Shown here in pieces: positions 57,798 through 64,000 of a stretch of 64,000 nt of DNA (position 1 is the first letter of the stretch; each line of letters begins with the position of its first letter). The notes under the pieces were generated by a model. That model saw only the letters and a list, made by a program, of their open reading frames with translations. It was not told the DNA's origin and did no database searches. The DNA is from Amoebidium appalachense (Eukaryota > Ichthyosporea): NCBI GenBank assembly GCA_963693365.1, contig CAVNZM010000002.1:5456001-5520000 (forward strand). The letters are read 5' to 3'. The position numbers and the translations under genes are program-made.

Positions 57798-60673
57798 GTT
57801 GGTGTTTGGACGAAAGAGGGAGGAACATGTAAATTCGATGAGAAACCAAGATAAAAGTGCATCAGGATGGTCGATTCACAGAAATCAAATGGAAGGTGCA
57901 AGACGGTATAGACAAGACGCACACGTAAAAAGAAAGGACCATATCAACGAGCTAAAAATTGTGTGAATGTGGTTGCTATTTCGTGTGTTGGCCAGCTGTG
58001 TAGGCCAGATATTAGGCTGGTTATTTCCAGTTCAGATAAGCTATAGCTCTCTCGCCTATTTTTGTACCAGTTGTAGTGGTGAGGACAATACATGACCATG
58101 TAAGCAACATAGATATTTTGCTATGTTTTCGCAATAGTAACCGCCCACATGCGCTCTATTTCACTAACTTTGGTGTGTCGGAAACGAGAACCAGAAAAGA
58201 AAATTTAAAAAAGTCACGAGGGGCAGAAAGTGTCGGAAACGAGAACCAGAAAAGAAAATTTAAAAAAGTCACGAGGGGCAGAATACAAGATAGAAAATAG
58301 ACAGAAAGCGACGGACGTCGTGTGACGCCAGACGGTCTTGTTACTCAACGAATCATTGTTTAGCATTTGGCCCAGCCCAGGGACCAAATGTTATCCAGTA
58401 TTTCGTCATGCTATCCAGCACTAAAATATTCACAGCGCTCGATTATATCTTTTCATGCGACACGCTCTATACTTGTAACTAAATTGATATATATAGGCAC
58501 CAACAGAATCCAGTTTTAGCAGAGAATATGTTAAAAACTCTGTTTTTGTATAATATGGAGCAATTATAGTATATATTTTTCAAATTAACGTCTTCAACAT
58601 GACGAAAAATTGATATACAAAGGAAGGATATCTCTAAAATGTTACTTGGGAAAATTGTTCAGGAGATGACGGCCATCTTACTGGCCACATTAAATCCAAT
58701 CAGCTGCAACTGGTTTTGGTGGACCAATGATGATGAAGGTCAAACCGCTTCCTAAACTACCAACCCCTCTATCTTCCTTCTAGAACAATATGATGTTGTG
58801 TCCTAAGTAGCTTAGAGGCGTTAAATAAAAGTAGAAGTTAAATAACAATATAATAATTCATAAAATCATTGAAGTTTATTGTAGGAATATTGGAGTGCTT
58901 TGTTTTACTGTTTAACTTAAGCTGCCTCGTTTTGTCAGGTCTCACGTTCTTCGAAATTCACCAAAAATACAAAGACCCCATGATTTGGCCAGGTTGTGAC
59001 CAATCATTTCACAGTATAACACCAGCAGGCAAAGCATTTTCGATTATGTATTATTAGCACTATCCATCGCCAAGAAAATAACTGATGGGTCGATAATAAA
59101 ATTCTTAAATAATTGAAAAAATTGAGAGAAGACAATCTTCCAAAACAATGTAGTTTTCCCCTTAGAATGCATAAGACTTTCTATTATCTGCGTCTTCCCG
59201 CTAGATCCTGCTCTAATCTCGAACCGGGTCGGTTGAGATTTTCAAGTCACCAAATTTCGGGCTCAAAACTGACCCGGAAAGGCTCTGCGTAGAGTCTATA
59301 AATAAAAGAGCTTTATAGGTCCAAGTCTAACTATAGAAATCTAAAAATAGATTTTTTCCAGAGGGCCACCAACTCAACTACGGCCCGCGTCAAAACCAAA
59401 ACGTTTTCTGCTTTTTCTTTCGCTACCAGCCTGTGTTTACTCAACGGAAGTCTAGCCCTGTCGGTCGCTTCCAAAGGTATGTTTTCTTTTTTGGGCAGAG
59501 AAGGAAAAAAGGAGTTCTTTTTTGAGAAGAGCGTGCTTATACAATGGTGTAAACATGTATGCCTTTACAATTTTTGTGGCGATAGTGGTTGATGGGATGC
59601 ACATGTGTACAGCGTCCTTAAAAAGATGGGGAATAAGGGTGTTAGCAGCCAGCAGCCTCACTTGCGTTACGCTCCGCTGGTGTGAAGAAAATAGGCAATA
59701 GCAGAAAATTATGAGACTGTTTTTTGTGTGCATGTTCGTCGAGGGCTTGGCATATACACCAGCAAAGGGCTGTAAAGAGTCCAGCATTGTCATTGCTTTC
59801 TTTGTTGTCGTTACGTGCGAGCCGTTGTCTTGCCCTGATGCTCCTAGGCAATCTTTGCCACATACAGAAGCAGTCATATGCTCTTTGAGTTGCTGCAAGC
59901 ACGCATTGGCACTCAAGTGTGTTGGTCCACTGTTGAATCACTCCCTCCCTCCTTCCCTCCCTCCCTCCCCTCTCTCTCACGCCTCCCCCCTGCCCCCCTC
60001 CCCCCGCCCCCTCCCCCCTCCCCCCACCTCTCGCTCTTTCCCCCTTCCCCCCCCTCCCCCCCCCCCTTCTTTTAAACTATGCTTTTGTTTGCTTTGCTCT
60101 ACAGAGCAAGAGTGAGTGTTGTGTACGCTTATCACAGACCTTGCTCTCTTCTGTTTCATGGAACTCTGTCCTTGTTTGTTCTCTTTGAGGCGTGGACGTG
60201 TTTCTGCACAAAGGGACATCTTCTTTTGCCCTAAAGATAAAATGCTCGCTCGTACTCGGTGTCGTATGCTCGTTTCCTTTAACTCAGTGTTTCTATTGGT
60301 TATGTCGTCTGCGTTAGGTGCGTCACACATCTGCCAAACACGAAACAATAGTGCGATCAGATAGTTTCTTGGCATTTGTGAAGCGCTATGTTGAGGGAGA
60401 CGAGGTAACGAGGTGGATCCTTAAGCAACAACGAGCCTTTTTTTATTTTTTTTTATTTTTTGAGGTTGACTTGATAGAGCGGATGGTGGGTGTGTTGTTT
60501 GGTATGGGCACAGGGTGCACTTGGGAGGAATGGGAAGGGGCAGAGGGGGAGGGGGAGAGGGGGTACGTGTGATTTGGTTTTTCACGACTGTGGTTCTTTT
60601 GCACCAGACACGAACCTTGTGGCAGGAGCATTATGGTGTTGGTGTGAAATTCATGTTTCTCTGTCTGTTGCAG
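57798..60673. other. Divergent intergenic region, coiled-coil gene / NOT1
   Basis: AT-richer unique sequence with the 55-bp duplication. The acceptor at 60673 shows that a 5' UTR exon of NOT1 should lie here; I cannot place it. Confidence 0.55.
58173..58282 (+). repeat. 55-bp tandem duplication
   Basis: A block starting GTGTCGGAAACGAGAACCAG is repeated head to tail with essentially no change, in the spacer between the coiled-coil gene and NOT1. A recent event. Confidence 0.9.
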
Positions 60674-61988
60674 AAGGGACGGACTGGTGGGCCTGCGAGG
60701 GCCACCAGCCATGGCGTGGTACAACTTTTCGAGCATCGCGCAGTCACAGATTAGCCATCTGGTCTCCCAGTTGTCGAAACGAAATGTGACTGACACCAAC
60801 ACGCTCCGCAAGGAAATCTATTCTGTATGCCTCCCTCCAGCCTCCCAAACCTCCCCCCTCCCCCCCCTCCCCTCCCCCTCCCCTCCTCCGTCCCTTCCCC
60901 TCCCTCCCTCCAACCCCCTGTTTCCCTGGCTTTCAGGGTCGTTTTCACCCCCCTCCCCCCTCCCCCCTCCCCCCTCTTCTTACCACTCGAACTGTTCTTT
61001 TCCTTGTGTAAATTCTATACATACTTTAACCCTTCCCCCCTCCCCTCCCCTACCCCTCAACCTGGCTCACGCACCACTGCCCCCCGTGTTCCGCCCGTGG
61101 CACTTTCAAACCCGAACCTCTGTCCTTTCTCATCCCCCCTCCCCCCCCCCCCCCCCCCCCCTCCCCCTTGCCTTTCCTGATTATACACTCATCTGCTCAA
61201 GTAAACTTCTCCCCCTAGTCGATCTCGATTAGTTCTCCCGTTGTTTCTAAAAATTCATCCTCCGGTGAATCACCCACGGTTTCTTACCTGCCGCTACCAT
61301 TTTCCCGTAGCTTTTCTCCCGTAATTATTCCCCAAAAGATTTCTCAGCTCACACAACCAGTTCTCCTTGCCTTTTTATACCGTAGTTTTCCCGCTCTTTC
61401 TCTCCTCGCACAGCCACGTTCCCGCTCCGTTTCTACCGTAATTATCAAATCCCCAAACCTTTCCCTGCTTCCACAGTCATATCTCCCTGCGTGATCTCCC
61501 GTATTTATCTCTCGGTTTTTTGCAGTTGGTCGAGCAGCACGGGGGGGAACTCCACGTGCACTACCTCCAGTGTCTGCTGCAGGCCGTCAGCAGCCAGCCC
61601 AAGGGAACCCGGGACTCCCCCGTGTGGGCCGTGCTGCGCCAGGAGTTGCTGCTATTGGTCGACAGGCCCAACCACACCGGCATCCTTTGCGCGGTGTGTG
61701 CATGCATATACCCCTATCCCCAGTTGTGCCGTCCCCTCTTCCCCCCCCCCCCCTCCTCCCTGCTAATTCTGCTTTCTGCTATGAATGTGTACTTCGTTCT
61801 CGATACATTCTACCCCCCCCCCCCCCCCCCCCCCCCCCATAGGTCGAAACTCGGGTACTGTGGATAACGTGGCCCCCCCTGAGGATGGGCTCTGCTTATT
61901 ATGCATACTCTTTATGTATGGCTTGCATTCTGCATCGTTTTATCCGTTTGTTCTTGTGTACTTCGTACTTTCTGACGCATTCAACCCC

Positions 61989-62043
<55 letters not shown>

Positions 62044-64000
62044 AAAGAAAACCTGCCTATGATGCAGGATCTTGGTATATTTTTTGCAAAGCTTGCAATC
62101 TGTTGTCCGTCATGAATGTGCACATCGTACTCTCGACCACAATCCCCCCCCCCCCCCCCCCCCCCCCCACCTAAAACGGTTTGATGTTGTTTTTGTGCGC
62201 ACATTGCTAAATGTTATAAATGATTTTCCACCAATGGGATGCTGACGTGGTCATGTGCTTTTTCCCAGGCGTTCCAGTCTGTTGAAGATCCGGTCGAGGG
62301 ACGGTCGCTGGTCATCGGCTCGAATTTCGTCCAGGACATTGCACAGGTGAGTGCAGCCGGCACACCTCTGAAGTGTCACATGTGTGAATACACCTCTCAA
62401 GTATCACACAGCTAGCACATATATGAAGCTTCAACTGTTTGAATATACCTCTTAGTTGTCCATGCAGCCATCACATCTCTGAAGGGTCACGGGTGTGAAA
62501 TATTCCTCATTTATCACACATGTTCGTTGGGTACGGCCTGAAGTAACACACACGGGTGATAAATCAGGGATACCTGACATTTGTGATACTTGTGTGTACT
62601 GCTCGGGCTTTTGTGACATTACCGGATCTGTTTGATTTAGCTCTCGAGGCATGCTGCTCTCACATGTGTGCACCTGTATAACACAAAATATCCTAGCCTT
62701 ACACGTGTTTATTCAACAATACCCCCCCCCCCCCCCCCCATCGTGTTATCCGTTTGTTCTTGTGTACTTCGTACTTTTTGACGCATTCAAAACCCCCCCC
62801 CCCCCCCTTCCCCCCCTTGCATTGGCACACATGCACAGTCATGGTTACATGCATATTCCGCACATGCCACCTCATTCCCGCCAACTCCACTTGTGCTCAG
62901 TTCAGGGGAACATGCCAAGATTGTTCTGCACACCCACGCTCACACCCACACCTTTGCTGAAACCCCCTCCCCCCCCCCCCCCTTCTTTACTTCCATGCAA
63001 CCGGGCATGGTTGCTCTGTGTCGTGCATCTGTAAGCACATACACATTTTTCGCTGCACTGCATTAGTTTGCACACACATCTTCACCGTTTTGCTCACCTT
63101 GCTTGCATAAGCAACCCTGCTCGTCTTTGATCAAGACGGGTTGACCCGCCCAAGCTCAGTTGATGCTGCTGTCTGAGTTGGAGTGTCGTATATACGCGGG
63201 CTAAGGGGTCGAAACTCAGACGCAATTGATGACTTGGGTCCTCCCTGAGGATGGGCTCTGCTTATGACGCATACTGTGCACATGGCTGATGTTGCATACT
63301 TGAATGTTTGCCTTTGCATGTGTCCTGCACCATGCTTCTCGTCGTGTATGCGTACTTTGTACCGTGTTCCGCATTCAAAACCCCCCCCCCCCCCCCCCCC
63401 CCCCTTCCCCCCCCCCCCCCTCCCCGCCCCGCCCTGCGCGCGGGGGCGGATTGTGGGGTTTGGTGATTTGGCTCACGGCCGACGTGTTTTCCTGTTTTTC
63501 TGTTTATTTACCTTTTTTTGTCGGTCTCTTGGTTCCATGTTTCGCACCCCGTTTAACACATGTGTTCCAGGGTGCTGGGTTGGAGGCACCGCAGGCGTTT
63601 GTCTACACAGCTGCCCTTGCATGCTCCCCGGTTGCTGAGGTCAAGCTACAAGGTGAGTGTATATCTTGGTCGTTGTACACTCCCCTAGTAAATCTGTTTG
63701 TAAACGTTTGGATTAATCTTTTATGTGGATTGGTTATTACTTCGTGCTCCAGACGGGGAGCTGATGCTACTAACGGCACAGACCAAGCCTGTAAAACAGA
63801 CATGGTGGGATGAGGCATAGGGACTTTTGCTTGTTTGCGATTGTAAATCTTCTACTGAGTGTGGTTTAAGCTCGCGACTTGCACTCTGAATGTGTAGTGA
63901 CATTTAAGCAATGTTCGGGACTTGGACTTGGTGACGATATAATGTCGATAGGCAAATCATCATATCTGCACTAAATCAATATCTTTGTTACAAAAATGAG
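60674..64000 (+). CDS. CNOT1: CCR4-NOT complex subunit 1 (NOT1), N-terminal part
   Basis: NOT1 is the scaffold of the CCR4-NOT deadenylase. Exons: 60674-60824 (acceptor at 60673, 5' UTR, ATG at 60711), 61526-61693, 62269-62346, 63571-63652, with phases 0, 0, 0 and 1. The start MAWYNFSSIAQSQISHLVSQ matches the NOT1 N-terminus pattern (ALSQISYLV in human, from memory), followed by LHVHYLQCLLQAV, NHTGILCAAFQS and EAPQAFVYTAALACSP, in the order of the NOT1 N-terminal HEAT region. About 147 residues are visible of a protein usually above 2000. A possible fifth exon from 63753 reads DGELMLLTAQTKPVKQTWW in phase, then TAG at 63818-63820; a donor inside it (after 63804) would be needed to continue. 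A 5' UTR intron is implied. Introns 2 and 3 contain tRNA-like retroposon copies. Confidence 0.83.
61841..61985 (+). mobile_element. SINE-like retroposon copy (NOT1 intron 2)
   Basis: Starts at the B-box-like AGGTCGAAACTCGGG and runs to GACGCATTCAA, followed by C(n) and then A(n) to 62041. It is sense to NOT1. The C(n)A(n) end suggests the tail structure of the family. Confidence 0.8.
62740..62791 (+). mobile_element. SINE-like retroposon, 3' fragment (NOT1 intron 3)
   Basis: Only the last 52 bp of the family (TTATCCGTTTGTTCTTGTG to CATTCAAAA) are present, bracketed by C tracts on both sides. Sense to NOT1. Confidence 0.7.
63105..63380 (+). mobile_element. SINE-like retroposon, diverged long copy (NOT1 intron 3)
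   Basis: Begins GCTTGCATAAGCAACCCTGC as the 21676 copy does. It contains AAGCTCAGTTGATG (A-box-like) and, about 55 bp on, GGGTCGAAACTC (B-box-like). The middle is diverged and the end is GCATTCAAAACCC. The A/B spacing supports a tRNA-derived head. Confidence 0.6.

Noticed and set aside
59452-60115. Overlapping frames of 110-155 codons on both strands upstream of NOT1
   Set aside because: Both strands equally open, no family motif; more likely untranslated leader or spacer.

Overview
This is a 64 kb piece of an intron-rich eukaryotic nuclear genome. The genes are recognisably eukaryotic: a gamma-tubulin complex protein, the CCR4-NOT scaffold, a RING-variant protein, an LRR-SAM protein and a PIP-box protein. 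They are cut into many short exons with GT-AG introns and consistent reading phases. The ends of the gamma-tubulin and NOT1 proteins are too far from human ones for a vertebrate. An alga, another protist or an early-branching lineage fits; I cannot name the taxon. Much of the window is simple sequence: very long (AC)n/(GT)n, (CT)n and (GA)n tracts, G or C homopolymers, and C(n)A(n) or T(n)G(n) junctions. Most long open frames here (His-Thr, Cys-Val, Ser-Leu, poly-Pro, poly-Gly) are only these repeats translated.

Layout. 101-3659 (+): the 3' six exons of a PIP-box protein, probably a replication or repair factor. 3660-9177: mostly non-coding. 9178-12199: a DIRS/Ngaro-like retrotransposon with split direct repeats (A1-RT/RNase H-B1A2-B2) and no visible tyrosine recombinase. 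12200-18460: inverted-repeat element, microsatellites and one orphan cysteine-rich exon at 15265-15429 (-). 18478-34875 (-): a complete or nearly complete 20-exon GCP4 (TUBGCP4) gene. 34876-37738: spacer with a large foldback element. 37739-38905 (+): an intronless coding region for a RING-CH (RINGv) protein. 38906-42962: spacer. 42963-50378 (-): a ten-exon LRR / Cys-rich / SAM protein. 50390-55984: spacer with microsatellites and Z-DNA-prone tracts. 55985-57797 (-): a three-exon coiled-coil protein. 57798-60673: spacer. 60674-64000 (+): the 5' end of NOT1/CNOT1, running off the window.

The genes do not form a pathway; they are ordinary housekeeping neighbours. The most unusual property is the relation between simple repeats and splicing. 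Many acceptors are literally the last (AC)nAG of a microsatellite and many donors are the first GT of a (GT)n tract. Three GCP4 introns begin with (GU)n and end with (AC)n, so the two splice sites could be brought together by RNA pairing. One GCP4 exon start has also been copied twice inside its own flanking microsatellite, with only synonymous changes. A short tRNA-like retroposon family sits in introns of three genes, always in the sense orientation.
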